A DNA stretch of 64,000 bases from Aquimarina mycalae. GTDB lineage: Bacteria > Bacteroidota > Bacteroidia > Flavobacteriales > Flavobacteriaceae. Position numbers and translations under genes: made by a program. The stretch covers positions 310,001 through 374,000 of the forward strand of contig NZ_JARYGY010000003.1 of the NCBI RefSeq assembly GCF_029906345.1, written 5' to 3'. Of this stretch, positions 35,753 through 45,140 are shown piece by piece. Each line of letters starts with the position of its first letter. The first letter of the stretch is position 1. The notes below the pieces were generated by a model. It worked only from the letters and a program-made list of their open reading frames with translations. It made no database searches and was not told the origin of the DNA.

Positions 35753-35862
35753 CTTAAAACAATTCCAAATAATAATACTCAATTCACATTCTAAACATTA
35801 GGTTGATGTTTCTTTAATAAACATAAAACATTCGCATAAAGTTATTCAGCTTATGGTCGTAG

Positions 35863-35870
35863 TAAATTTG
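35863..35870 (+). promoter_or_regulatory. Candidate -7 promoter element
   Basis: TAAATTTG box 24 nt before the ATG of the PhoX-like gene; no clear -33 element. Confidence 0.5.
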
Positions 35871-35893
35871 CATAAACAAATTTACACATAGCC

Positions 35894-37354
35894 ATGAAAA
35901 ATTACTTAAGTCTTACAATTCTTTTATTTACCTTATTACTCATTTCATGTAACAATGATGATAATACGACAGCTCCACCTATAGGAGATTTAATACAATT
36001 AGAAAGTAGATCTACTTCTCCAGTTCTTTTAACTAAAATGTCTGGATTTACGGATATAGAAATTTATAACTTACTTTCTTCTGAAGATACTTATATTCCT
36101 AATTTCACTTATGGATCCATGGCAGATGGAGCTGGTTTACTTCGTAATGCAGATGGTACTTACACATTAATCAATAATATAGAAGCAGATTATGCTATAG
36201 CAAGAATAACTCTTGATGAAACATTTAAACCTATAAAAGGAGAACATATTCTTAATGCGGTTGCTACAGCTAATACTGCACAATGTTCTGGATCTATGAT
36301 TTCTCCAGAAGAACATGGTTTTGGACCAATGTATCTTTCTGGTGGAGAATGGGGAGGAAATTCAAAAGGAGTTTTTGCTACAGATCCTTTAAGAGATCCT
36401 TCGGTTGCCTCTACTCCTAAAATGTTAACAGCTATGGGACAATGGTCTACCGAGAATGCTGTTGCAATAGGAAAAGATGCCTATACTGATAAAACAGTTG
36501 TTTTTATTGGAGATGATCATAGTAATAATGAAATTCCTTCTGGTCAATTAGGAATGTATGTTGGAAACAGAGGTGATCTTGAAGGAGGAAAATTGTACGG
36601 ATTAAAAGTTACTTCTCCTGGAATCACATATGAAATGGATATGGAAGAAGGTACTGCCTATGATATGGAATTTGTAGAACTTACTGAAAAAGATATCGAC
36701 TTATTGGATACAGAAGCAAAATCTAAAGGTATTATGGGATTCTCCAGATTAGAAGATATCGATTGGAGAAGAGGTTCTTCCGCTAATAACAGAGAAGTAT
36801 ATCTTGCCGTAACAGGAAGAAACAAACCAGATCTTATCGGAAAAGGAACTCGTTCTGGAAGAATTTATAAAGTAGTATTAAACGAAAACGATCCTACTGG
36901 AGCTGGTAAAATCATCTGTGTGTTAGATGGTGATAAAATTGGCGGTAAAGCGGAAGCCTTCCATAGTCCAGATAATATATTAGTTACAGAAAATTACGCA
37001 TACATCCAAGAAGATCCTAATGGGATTCAGGATTTTAAACCAGCTGCTAATCACTACGCGAGATTATATCAATATGACCTGAATAACGGAACATTAAAAG
37101 CAGTTTTAGAATGTGATCAGGTAACTGCCGCCGCTCAAGGATATGGTCCAGTAGACAGAATTTGGGAAATCACTGGAATGATTGACATCTCTGATATTAT
37201 AGGAGTTGATGAAACTTTTATCCTTATTACTCAAAACCACGGATGGGAAAAAGCAGATGGAACACCTTTTACTGATCCAAATGCAAACCCAAATGTTTCA
37301 GAAAGCAGAAAAGAAGGAAGTATGCTATATATAATCAAAGGATTAGGTAGATAG
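35894..37354 (+). CDS. PhoX-like (DUF839) lipoprotein
   Basis: 486 residues: lipoprotein signal MKNYLSLTILLFTLLLISCNN (Cys at 19), then a beta-propeller-like body with ADGAGLLRNADGTYTLINN, GSMISPEEHGFGPMYLSGGEWGG and AEAFHSPDNILVTENYAYIQEDPNG, the kind of motifs found in PhoX/DUF839 proteins. PhoX phosphatases use Ca/Fe and are exported by Tat; this one is a Sec lipoprotein, so phosphatase activity is unproven. The next gene, a di-heme peroxidase homologue, starts 36 nt downstream and is probably in the same operon. Confidence 0.68.
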   Translation: MKNYLSLTILLFTLLLISCNNDDNTTAPPIGDLIQLESRSTSPVLLTKMSGFTDIEIYNLLSSEDTYIPNFTYGSMADGAGLLRNADGTYTLINNIEADYAIARITLDETFKPIKGEHILNAVATANTAQCSGSMISPEEHGFGPMYLSGGEWGGNSKGVFATDPLRDPSVASTPKMLTAMGQWSTENAVAIGKDAYTDKTVVFIGDDHSNNEIPSGQLGMYVGNRGDLEGGKLYGLKVTSPGITYEMDMEEGTAYDMEFVELTEKDIDLLDTEAKSKGIMGFSRLEDIDWRRGSSANNREVYLAVTGRNKPDLIGKGTRSGRIYKVVLNENDPTGAGKIICVLDGDKIGGKAEAFHSPDNILVTENYAYIQEDPNGIQDFKPAANHYARLYQYDLNNGTLKAVLECDQVTAAAQGYGPVDRIWEITGMIDISDIIGVDETFILITQNHGWEKADGTPFTDPNANPNVSESRKEGSMLYIIKGLGR

Positions 37355-37390
37355 TATATCATATACTAGCTAAGAATATAATTATTTCAC

Positions 37391-39196
37391 ATGCAATTAT
37401 TATTAAATTTTAGCAATAAAGGGGCCTATCTTAGGATAAGCCTCTTCGTGTTACTTATCGTATCCTCTTGTTCAAAAGAAGTTAAAGTAAAAACGGAAAA
37501 AATTCCTTTTATTACCGTAATGCAAAAACAGTTTGGTGAAGATATTACGCTTGCTATTTCTTACCTTGATAGTATTAAGCAATACCCATCCGAATCTGGA
37601 GATCGTTTCAAAGAAGTTAAAACATCTTTCAAAAAAATAGAACCTGTTTTATCGGTGCTTGACGTTGAAAACTATGGTTTTCTTAATCAACCGAATATAT
37701 TAAAGGTAGAAGAAGAAGATTTTACAGATATAAAAATCAAATCACCCAGCGGATATCAAGTGCTAGAAGAAGAAATCTTTACTGATCAAATTGATACGCT
37801 GTCTATCATAAAGCATGTTAATTTAATTACCAACAGATTAAAGCTCATCAAAAAAAACACTAGTTTTAATCACCTAAAACAATATCATTTCCTTTGGTTG
37901 CTTAGAAAAGCAATCACTAGGGTTGCGCTCACAGGAATTACAGGGTTTGATTCTCCAGTATTAGAAAACTCTTTAGAGGAATCTAAAATAGTATACCAAA
38001 GCTTATCTACATACTTATCTATTTTTGAAACTGAATTTAACGATGAAAACTTATTCAAATCCTGGAATACAGAAATCAAAGCTACTTTGAATAATTTAGA
38101 AGGTGACTTTAATGAGTTCGATCGGTATCATTTCATTAAAAACCATACACACAAACAACTAAATCTTTGGAATCAAACAGTTACTGATTGGCAAGTAGTG
38201 TTCCCTTTTGAGTTGGCTTTAAAAAACAATGCTACATCTCTTTTTTCTTCTGATACTTTTAATGTGAATTATTTTGCTGATCAGGGTCAAAAAAAGATCC
38301 CCTCAGAAAAAATTTCACTTGGTAAAAAGTTATTCTATGACGCAAATCTTTCTGCTAATAAAATGATTAGCTGCGCTACCTGTCATCAACCAGAAAAAGC
38401 TTTTACAGATGGTTTAAAAATATCCAAAGGAGTTACTCGCAATAGTCCAACACTGCTATATGCAGCATTACAGCAAGCTTTTTTCTATGATAAACGAGCA
38501 GGTGGATTAGAAGGACAAATCATTAATGTGATCGAAAACGAAAATGAATTTCATTCGAATCTGGAAACTTTAGAAAAAGTTGTGAAAACAAATAAAGTAT
38601 ATGTCAAAGAGTTTTCAAAAGTTTATCCCAATCGAGAAATAAACAATAACGATATCAGAAATGCTATAGCTAGTTATATAAGGAGCTTAACTCCTTTTAA
38701 TTCCAAATTTGATAGAAACATCAATGGTATAGAAAATTCACTTACTATAAACGAAATTAATGGATATAATCTTTTTAATGGTAAAGCCAAATGTGCTACT
38801 TGTCATTTTGCGCCATTATTTAATGGAACCGTTCCCCCAGATTATAAAGAATCTGAGATCGAGCTTATAGGTGTTCCTGCAACGAATGATACAGTCAATG
38901 CCATAATAAGCAAGGACCTAGGAAGATATGAAGTATATAAAACACCAGAACGAAAACACTTTTTTAAAACACCTACTGTGCGAAACTCTGGTAAAACAGG
39001 ACCATACATGCATAATGGCGTATACAATACATTAGAAGAAGTTATGGATTTTTACAATCGTGGTGGTGGAGCTGGGATAGGTATAGATCTACAATATCAA
39101 ACTTTGCCCTCAGATCGCCTGAACCTTACAGAGCAAGAGATAAATGATATTATTGCATTTATAAAAAGTTTAAATGATAATACCATAGATTATTAG
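37391..39196 (+). CDS. Di-heme cytochrome-c peroxidase/MauG-family lipoprotein with extra N-domain
   Basis: 601 residues: lipoprotein signal with Cys near residue 27 (IVSSCSK). The C-terminal half (~300-600) is a CCP/MauG domain with two CxxCH heme sites, CATCHQ near residue 328 and CATCHF near 466, and GKLFYDANLSANKMISC. A helical, charge-rich N-terminal ~270 residues has no family I recognise and is absent from normal CCPs (about 330-350 residues). It likely acts in the periplasm on peroxide or an oxidised cofactor. Co-transcribed with the PhoX-like gene. Confidence 0.82.
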   Translation: MQLLLNFSNKGAYLRISLFVLLIVSSCSKEVKVKTEKIPFITVMQKQFGEDITLAISYLDSIKQYPSESGDRFKEVKTSFKKIEPVLSVLDVENYGFLNQPNILKVEEEDFTDIKIKSPSGYQVLEEEIFTDQIDTLSIIKHVNLITNRLKLIKKNTSFNHLKQYHFLWLLRKAITRVALTGITGFDSPVLENSLEESKIVYQSLSTYLSIFETEFNDENLFKSWNTEIKATLNNLEGDFNEFDRYHFIKNHTHKQLNLWNQTVTDWQVVFPFELALKNNATSLFSSDTFNVNYFADQGQKKIPSEKISLGKKLFYDANLSANKMISCATCHQPEKAFTDGLKISKGVTRNSPTLLYAALQQAFFYDKRAGGLEGQIINVIENENEFHSNLETLEKVVKTNKVYVKEFSKVYPNREINNNDIRNAIASYIRSLTPFNSKFDRNINGIENSLTINEINGYNLFNGKAKCATCHFAPLFNGTVPPDYKESEIELIGVPATNDTVNAIISKDLGRYEVYKTPERKHFFKTPTVRNSGKTGPYMHNGVYNTLEEVMDFYNRGGGAGIGIDLQYQTLPSDRLNLTEQEINDIIAFIKSLNDNTIDY

Positions 39197-39295
39197 ATTT
39201 TGAGTGTCATTTGGCGAATGATTGAAGGGAATTCTTAATTTCTAATATTTTTTTGTTAATTTTATTAAGAATTGATACACACAAATCAATTCTTG

Positions 39296-40516
39296 ATGAA
39301 GATGATTGTACCGGCATTCCCCATAAATGAAGATTTTAGACTTGAAGCATTAAAATCACTAGATATTCTTGATACCGAATCTGAAAAAGAATTTGATGAA
39401 ATAACTGCACTTGCTGCATATCTATGTGATACAGAAATTGCACTTATATCATTAGTAGATAAGGATAGACAATGGTTTAAATCTAAACATGGATTATCTA
39501 TTTGCGAAACTCCCAGAGAACAATCCTTCTGTGCACATGCTATTTTAGAGCCAGACAAGCCTCTAATTGTAAAAGATGCTAGACTTGATAAACGTTTTTG
39601 TAATAATCCACTAACAGCAGAAGAGAAAGTTGTAATTTTTTATGCTGGTATTCCTCTGATTGATAAAAATGGATTTGCTTTAGGAACCTTATGTGTTATT
39701 GATAGTAAACCCAAAGAACTTAGTAATAAACAACTAGAGTCCTTAAAGTCATTGGCAAATCAAGTAGTGATACTTTTTGAATTAAATAAAAAAAATAAAG
39801 ATCTTGAAAAAGTAGAAGGTAAATTGAGAAAGAGAAATGAATCTTTAAAAGAATTTGCCAGAGTAATTTCTCACGATCTTAAAATGCCTTTAGCTAATGT
39901 AATTACTACTTCTGATTTACTTAAACTAAAACTGGCAAACGATCTGGATAAAGAAACATCCGAGTATTTTGAATACATAAAACAATCCTCTTTTTCAATG
40001 AGTGATTACATAAATGATGTATTAGATCATTATGAAAGTGATAGTTTGGTACAAAATAAACCAGAAACGTTTAAATTAAATCATCTGCTTAAAGAGATTT
40101 CAGAATTACTTAGTATAAAACCCGATTGCACGATTAATTTTCCTAAATCCGATCCTACATTGGATTGTAATAAATCTGCCTTAAAACAAATATTTTTTAA
40201 TCTGATTGGAAATAGTATTAAGTATAATGATAAGGAACATATTATCATAGATATAGAAAATACAGAGGATGATATTTTCTACTATTTTAAGATTATCGAC
40301 AATGGTATGGGAATTCCCAAGGATAAAATTGCTTCTATTTTTGACTTATTCACAACTGCTAATGGAACAGATAGAAGTGGTAATAAAGGAAACGGAATTG
40401 GGTTATCGACTGTAAAGAAATTAGTAAATAACCTGGGTGGATGTGTCAAAGTAACATCCAGCGTAGGTATACAGACAGTATTTGATTTTTCGATAAAAAA
40501 ACAAGTCAGTAATTAG
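39296..40516 (+). CDS. Cytoplasmic GAF-domain sensor histidine kinase
   Basis: 406 residues from the ATG at 39296; a TTG 24 nt upstream is the alternative. GAF domain at ~15-165 (PRREQSFCAHAIL-like PREQSFCAHA, GTLCVID), coiled coil, HisKA with His in FARVISHDLKMPLAN, and HATPase_c with NLIGNSIKYND, DNGMGIP and GNGIGLSTVKKLV. There is no membrane segment, so it senses a cytoplasmic signal. It is an orphan with no adjacent response regulator. Its stop overlaps the convergent FAD-dehydrogenase gene by 4 nt. Confidence 0.88.
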   Translation: MKMIVPAFPINEDFRLEALKSLDILDTESEKEFDEITALAAYLCDTEIALISLVDKDRQWFKSKHGLSICETPREQSFCAHAILEPDKPLIVKDARLDKRFCNNPLTAEEKVVIFYAGIPLIDKNGFALGTLCVIDSKPKELSNKQLESLKSLANQVVILFELNKKNKDLEKVEGKLRKRNESLKEFARVISHDLKMPLANVITTSDLLKLKLANDLDKETSEYFEYIKQSSFSMSDYINDVLDHYESDSLVQNKPETFKLNHLLKEISELLSIKPDCTINFPKSDPTLDCNKSALKQIFFNLIGNSIKYNDKEHIIIDIENTEDDIFYYFKIIDNGMGIPKDKIASIFDLFTTANGTDRSGNKGNGIGLSTVKKLVNNLGGCVKVTSSVGIQTVFDFSIKKQVSN

Positions 40517-42069
40517 CGTATTGTTGCAACACAAGCTTCTGCACATTTTTCTCCATCAATTGCGGCAGAAATAATTCCACCAGCATAACCAGCTCCTTCT
40601 CCACAAGGATACAGTCCTTTTATTTGTGTATGCTCTAGCGTTTTTCGATCTCTTGGAATACGAACTGGAGAAGATGTACGTGATTCTGGAGCATGAACTA
40701 CAGCTTCATTCGTTAGATAACCACGCATACTTTTATCAAAAGCTTTAAAACCTTCCTGTAATGTATGATGAATGAATTTCGGGAAAACCTCCTTCATATC
40801 TACAGATGTTAAACCTGGTTTATACGAAGTCTCAGGTAAATCCGAAGATAATATCCCTCTAGTCATATCTATCAATCGCTGTGCAGGAACTTTTTGGGTT
40901 TCTCCTCCTGCACGCCAAGCCTGTTGTTCTATACTTTTTTGAAAGTACATTCCTGCCAATGGACCATATTGTTCAAACGCTTTAAAATCCTCTAGACGAA
41001 GTTCTACTACAATACCACTATTAGATGTAGGTTGATCTCTTTTGGAAGGCGACCATCCGTTTGTGACTACTTCACCAGGACTAGTAGCACAAGGCGCAAT
41101 AACACCACCTGGACACATACAAAAGGAATACATCCCTCTACCTCTAACTTGTTTTACAATACTATAAGGTGATGGAGGAAGATACGGCCCGCGAACTTCA
41201 CACTTATATTGTATTTGATCTATTAATTGTTGCGAATGTTCAACTCGAACCCCTAATGCAAAAGGTTTAGCTTCAATTACAATCTTCTTTTTATATAAGA
41301 GTTCAAAAATATCTCTGGCAGAATGTCCCGTGGCTAAAATCACCTTCTTTGTATCTATTCTATCACCATTTTGTAGAGTTACGGCATTAATTTCAGCATT
41401 TTTGATTTCAAAATCGGTGACTCTTGTTTCGAAATGTATTTCTCCTCCATACTCAATAATTTTTTCTCTTATTGACGCAATGATTGCTGGTAATTTATTA
41501 GTACCTATATGAGGATGAGCTTCTACTAATATTTGATCAGTAGCTCCAAAACCTACCAATAATCGAAGAATCCGTTGTACATCTCCTCTTTTTTTAGAAC
41601 GTGTATATAACTTACCATCGCTATAGGTTCCTGCACCACCTTCACCAAAACAATAATTAGAATCTTCGTTAACAACATGATCTCTATTAATAGCCTTAAG
41701 ATCTCTTCTCCTATTGCGAACATCTTTACCTCTTTCTAGTACAATGGGCTTATACCCAAGTTCTACAGTTCTTAAGGCTGCGAATAAACCTGCTGGACCA
41801 GCTCCTATTATTACTACTTCACTAGCATTGGATACATCAGAGTATTCTGGAAGTCGAATGGGTTCTTCTACAAAATTTTCTTGTACAAAGACTCTAATTT
41901 TAAGGTTTACTTTTATAGATTTTTGTCGCGCATCAATAGAGCGCTTTAGAATCTGTATATATCTTATTTCTTCTAATGGTAACCGATTCTTCTTGGAGAC
42001 CTGAACCTTTAACTGATCTGAATTTGCAGCAATTTCTGGTGATACTTGTATGGTAAATTCGTATTGCAA
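40513..42069 (-). CDS. NAD(FAD)-utilizing dehydrogenase (HI0933/YtfP-like)
   Basis: 518 residues from a TTG start; the in-frame codons just upstream contain a stop. An N-terminal ~85-residue cap (QYEFTIQVSPEIAANSDQLK) precedes the FAD motif VVIIGAGPAGLFAALRTVELG. GEGGAGTYSDGKLYTR, ATGHSARDIFELL and GLYPCGEGAGYAGGIISAAIDG are characteristic of this long family of predicted FAD-dependent dehydrogenases. Substrate unknown. It ends convergently with the GAF histidine kinase, sharing 4 nt. Confidence 0.85.
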   Translation of the reverse strand: MQYEFTIQVSPEIAANSDQLKVQVSKKNRLPLEEIRYIQILKRSIDARQKSIKVNLKIRVFVQENFVEEPIRLPEYSDVSNASEVVIIGAGPAGLFAALRTVELGYKPIVLERGKDVRNRRRDLKAINRDHVVNEDSNYCFGEGGAGTYSDGKLYTRSKKRGDVQRILRLLVGFGATDQILVEAHPHIGTNKLPAIIASIREKIIEYGGEIHFETRVTDFEIKNAEINAVTLQNGDRIDTKKVILATGHSARDIFELLYKKKIVIEAKPFALGVRVEHSQQLIDQIQYKCEVRGPYLPPSPYSIVKQVRGRGMYSFCMCPGGVIAPCATSPGEVVTNGWSPSKRDQPTSNSGIVVELRLEDFKAFEQYGPLAGMYFQKSIEQQAWRAGGETQKVPAQRLIDMTRGILSSDLPETSYKPGLTSVDMKEVFPKFIHHTLQEGFKAFDKSMRGYLTNEAVVHAPESRTSSPVRIPRDRKTLEHTQIKGLYPCGEGAGYAGGIISAAIDGEKCAEACVATIR

Positions 42070-42171
42070 TACTTATCTATTGTGATTTTTCGCGAAGATA
42101 CAATATTCTTCAAGCTAAAACATGTTCATTGCTTTTTAACCACCAGAATACTTCTTAAACCTTATGACAAA

Positions 42172-42900
42172 TCATTTATTCCGAACATAGACCAATTTAA
42201 ACTTTCTGTTGTTTTGATCTCGCTGTTCGATCTCAAACTGCTTTAACGATTTAAATAAAGGCGTCAGTTTTTCGAATCCAAAGTTTCTGGAATCAAAGTT
42301 AGGTTGTTTCTTAAGAATAAGAGAACCAACATCTCCCATAAAAGCCCATCCATCTTCATCTGCAGCATCGGATACAGAATTTCGAAGCAATCGCATCACT
42401 TTAGGAGTTATTTTATCTAAGTTAACCTTCTCAGATGTAGCTTTTCCATCCTGCTTCTCTGTATCTTTCTTTAATATTTCTAGATAAATAAACTTATCAC
42501 AAGCTACAATAAACGGATCTGGAGTTTTCTTTTCGCCAATTCCGTAAACTACCACTCCAGCTTCTCGTAATCTTGTAGCTAATTTAGTAAAATCACTATC
42601 AGATGAAACCAAACAAAATCCATTCACTTTTTCTGAATATAAAATATCCATTGCATCAATGATCATAGCAGAATCCGTAGCGTTCTTACCAGTTGTATAA
42701 CTATACTGTTGTATAGGATTGATTGCATTTTCTAAAAGTATATTCTTCCATTTTGCCAAGTACGGTTTTGTCCAGTCACCATAAATTCTTTTAACGGTAG
42801 GAGTCCCATATTTGGTAATCTCTTCCATCATTTCCTTTATATATTTTGAAGGTATATTGTCACCATCAATAAGGACGGCTAATTTTGTATCTTTAATCAT
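42172..42900 (-). CDS. NYN/LabA-type nuclease domain with OST-HTH (LOTUS) domain
   Basis: 242 residues. The NYN (PIN-like) domain spans ~5-150 with acidic-site residues in VLIDGDNIPS, GKNATDSAMIIDAMDIL and LVSSDSDFTKLATRLRE; the pattern D-x-D-N / T-D / SDSDF is typical of LabA/DUF88 RNases. The C-terminal ~75 residues (VMRLLRNSVSDAADEDGWAFMGDVGSLILKK) form an OST-HTH/LOTUS RNA-binding domain. The combination suggests RNA processing; the target is unknown. It follows the FAD dehydrogenase region as a single gene. Confidence 0.88.
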   Translation of the reverse strand: MIKDTKLAVLIDGDNIPSKYIKEMMEEITKYGTPTVKRIYGDWTKPYLAKWKNILLENAINPIQQYSYTTGKNATDSAMIIDAMDILYSEKVNGFCLVSSDSDFTKLATRLREAGVVVYGIGEKKTPDPFIVACDKFIYLEILKKDTEKQDGKATSEKVNLDKITPKVMRLLRNSVSDAADEDGWAFMGDVGSLILKKQPNFDSRNFGFEKLTPLFKSLKQFEIEQRDQNNRKFKLVYVRNK

Positions 42901-42958
42901 AATTTTTAAAGATACATAAAATAAGATAGCTAAAAAGTATATAATCCTTGCCTATTTC

Positions 42959-43702
42959 ATGAGTGTTAAGAAAATTTTAGAACAAACAAATCATCGTCCA
43001 TGGATATTACCAAAAGAAGATTGGAAATTTTATCAGGAATGGAATAATGCTATTTTTTTGCATTGGAAGGTAACACTTAATGAATTACAAAAATTTGTTC
43101 CAAAACAGTTAGAAATAGATTTGTTTGAAGGAGAACCTTGGGTTTCTTTAGTTGCTTTTTCTATGGAAAAAATTAGGCCTAAACATCTACCATATTTTCC
43201 TCCAATTTCTAATTTTTATGAAATTAACATAAGAACCTATATCAAATCAAAAGAAAAAACTGGTGTTTATTTCCTGAGTATTGAAGGAGGAAAACGACTT
43301 TCATGTTTTATTGCAAAAAAGCTTTCTGAACTTCCTTACCGATATTCTAATATGACAAGAAGCGAGCAGATCTATACCTCTATGAATAATGCGTATAGTG
43401 ATCGGTTTCATATCAAATTCAATATAGAAGATAATGTAAAACATAAGTCAGATCTCGAGAATTGGTTAACTGAAAGATATGCACTGTTTCAAGATGCTAA
43501 TAATACTATCAATACCTACGAAATTCATCATCCCGAATGGTCTTTACGATCTCTAAAAATTAAAGATTTAACTGTTGATTATCCTCGATTTCAAAATTTA
43601 CTAAAAAACCAACCTGATAAAATTGGATATTCAGAAGGAGTAAAAGTAATTGCCTGGGAAAAACAAAAAAGTAAGCTAGAAGATTATAAAACATACAACT
43701 AA
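42959..43702 (+). CDS. DUF2071 (YqjF) family protein
   Basis: 247 residues. FLHWKVTLNELQKFVPKQLEIDLFEGEPWVSLVAFSM and FYEINIRTYIKSKEKTGVYFLSIEGG are the signature blocks of DUF2071/acetoacetate-decarboxylase-like YqjF proteins. There is no signal peptide or membrane segment. The biochemical function is not known. A VOC-fold gene with a GTG start follows after 9 nt, so the two are translationally close and probably one operon. Confidence 0.83.
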   Translation: MSVKKILEQTNHRPWILPKEDWKFYQEWNNAIFLHWKVTLNELQKFVPKQLEIDLFEGEPWVSLVAFSMEKIRPKHLPYFPPISNFYEINIRTYIKSKEKTGVYFLSIEGGKRLSCFIAKKLSELPYRYSNMTRSEQIYTSMNNAYSDRFHIKFNIEDNVKHKSDLENWLTERYALFQDANNTINTYEIHHPEWSLRSLKIKDLTVDYPRFQNLLKNQPDKIGYSEGVKVIAWEKQKSKLEDYKTYN

Positions 43703-43711
43703 TAGTATCCC

Positions 43712-44368
43712 GTGGAAATTAAATCTCTTAAAATATACGCTAAGCATATTGAAGCTCAAAAAGTTTTTTACAGAGATATATTAGGATTTACATACCAAAC
43801 AACATCTAACGGTTTTAAAATTGATACCCAGGAAAACTCATTATACTTTCAAAAATCATCGCTTGACACGTATTATCATTTTGCTTTTTTAATACCAACT
43901 GGCGCGATACATCAAGCTATCTTATTTTTAGAAAATAAAAACATAACACTGCTACCATATCGCAACAAAAAAATCATTCAGTTTGATCACGGTAAAGCAA
44001 TTTATTTTTATGATAAAGATCATAATATAGTAGAATTTATAGAACGTCCTTTATTAGATTACCCTTCTAATAATACATTCTCTATTGAACAAGTAATCAA
44101 GCTTAATGAAATTGGTTTACCTCATAAGGATCCTCTTTTAATGGCTAATACTCTTATTAAAGATTACGGAATAAACCCTATCAATAAAAATATAATGAGC
44201 GAAAAGTTTTGTTGGGTTGGAGATCATAATGGTGTAATTATCGTAACAAAAGAAGGTAGAAATTGGCTCCCAACAAATAAACCAGGAATTATAAATGATT
44301 TCACGATCCATTATGAAGATGAAGGGAAAATATACAGCTTATCATTTGATCAAAATAGAATTAAATAA
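43712..44368 (+). CDS. VOC-fold (glyoxalase/bleomycin-resistance-like) protein
   Basis: 218 residues from GTG. IKSLKIYAKHIEAQKVFYRDILGFTYQ opens a VOC module, HFAFLIPTGAIHQAILFLENKNI continues it, and KAIYFYDKDHNIVEFIERP supplies a metal-ligand Glu. A second, degenerate half follows (~135-215: NEIGLPHKDPLLMANTLIKDYGI), as in ring-cleavage-dioxygenase-like two-module proteins. The reaction is unknown. It starts 9 nt after the DUF2071 gene. Confidence 0.8.
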   Translation: MEIKSLKIYAKHIEAQKVFYRDILGFTYQTTSNGFKIDTQENSLYFQKSSLDTYYHFAFLIPTGAIHQAILFLENKNITLLPYRNKKIIQFDHGKAIYFYDKDHNIVEFIERPLLDYPSNNTFSIEQVIKLNEIGLPHKDPLLMANTLIKDYGINPINKNIMSEKFCWVGDHNGVIIVTKEGRNWLPTNKPGIINDFTIHYEDEGKIYSLSFDQNRIK

Positions 44369-44544
44369 AGCATCAATTATTCGTTTTTCCTTTTAAAATG
44401 TACAAAAAATTGTTTTTTATCCGAAAAAACAAAGTTTTCGTCGATCCTTTCTATTATTGAGATCACATCATTATTAGCCTATAAAAACAGTATGAATTCT
44501 GGGATTTAATGAGAGAATTTAACTTTTATTAATATTTAAGTTTC

Positions 44545-44552
44545 TATATTTG
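44545..44552 (+). promoter_or_regulatory. Candidate -7 promoter element
   Basis: TATATTTG box 27 nt before the ATG at 44579; it makes the TTG at 44555 too close to the predicted transcript start. Confidence 0.45.
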
Positions 44553-44578
44553 ATTTGAACAAACAATTAATTAGACTC

Positions 44579-45088
44579 ATGAAAAAACTATTTTTATTAG
44601 CCATTGTGCTTATCGGTTTTACAACAATTTCTAATGCCCAAAGTTTTGATTTTGGTATTAAAGGAGGTGTGAATTTTGCTAATATAGATTCTAGGTTTGA
44701 TACTGATGCCAGAACAGGTTTCCATATTGGTGCAGTAGCTACCGTTGGAATAGGAAGTAAATTTGCAATTCAACCAGAAGTTTTATACTCTGCACAAGGT
44801 ACTGATGATTTAAAGGTTGATTATATAAATGTTCCAATTCTTGTTAAATATAAGTTCCTAAAGTTTTTGAGCTTCGAAGCAGGACCACAATTTGGTATCG
44901 CAGTAAATGACGATTATGAGATTGGTGAACCTGAAACCTTCGATTTAAGTGCTGCTGTTGGAGCAGGTGTAAAATTCGGGAAATTCTTTTCACAGCTTAG
45001 ATACAATTATGGTTTTACAGATGTTCGAGATGGCGTTGGAAGTCAAAACAGAACTTTCCAGCTTTCTGTAGGATACTACATCTTCTAA
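44579..45088 (+). CDS. Porin-family outer-membrane beta-barrel protein
   Basis: 169 residues from the ATG at 44579 (an upstream in-frame TTG at 44555 is rejected because the signal peptide MKKLFLLAIVLIGFTTISNAQ starts here). The small barrel shows strands FDFGIKGGVNFANI, GFHIGAVATVGIG, FSQLRYNYGFTDV and FQLSVGYYIF ending in aromatic Phe, like the PorT/OmpW-like PF13568 group. Ligand unknown. Monocistronic, closed by a strong terminator. Confidence 0.82.
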   Translation: MKKLFLLAIVLIGFTTISNAQSFDFGIKGGVNFANIDSRFDTDARTGFHIGAVATVGIGSKFAIQPEVLYSAQGTDDLKVDYINVPILVKYKFLKFLSFEAGPQFGIAVNDDYEIGEPETFDLSAAVGAGVKFGKFFSQLRYNYGFTDVRDGVGSQNRTFQLSVGYYIF

Positions 45089-45110
45089 ATAGAATAACAT
45101 AAAGTTATAA

Positions 45111-45140
45111 AAAAGCGGAAGTACAACTTCCGCTTTTTTT
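45111..45140. terminator. Bidirectional intrinsic terminator
   Basis: GCGGAAGT/ACTTCCGC arms with a 3-nt loop, A-run on the left and T-run on the right; its right end touches the stop of the convergent helicase gene. Confidence 0.88.

Noticed and set aside
41714-42004. Plus-strand ORF inside the FAD-dependent dehydrogenase gene
   Set aside because: Shadow of a gene with a complete FAD-binding motif on the other strand.
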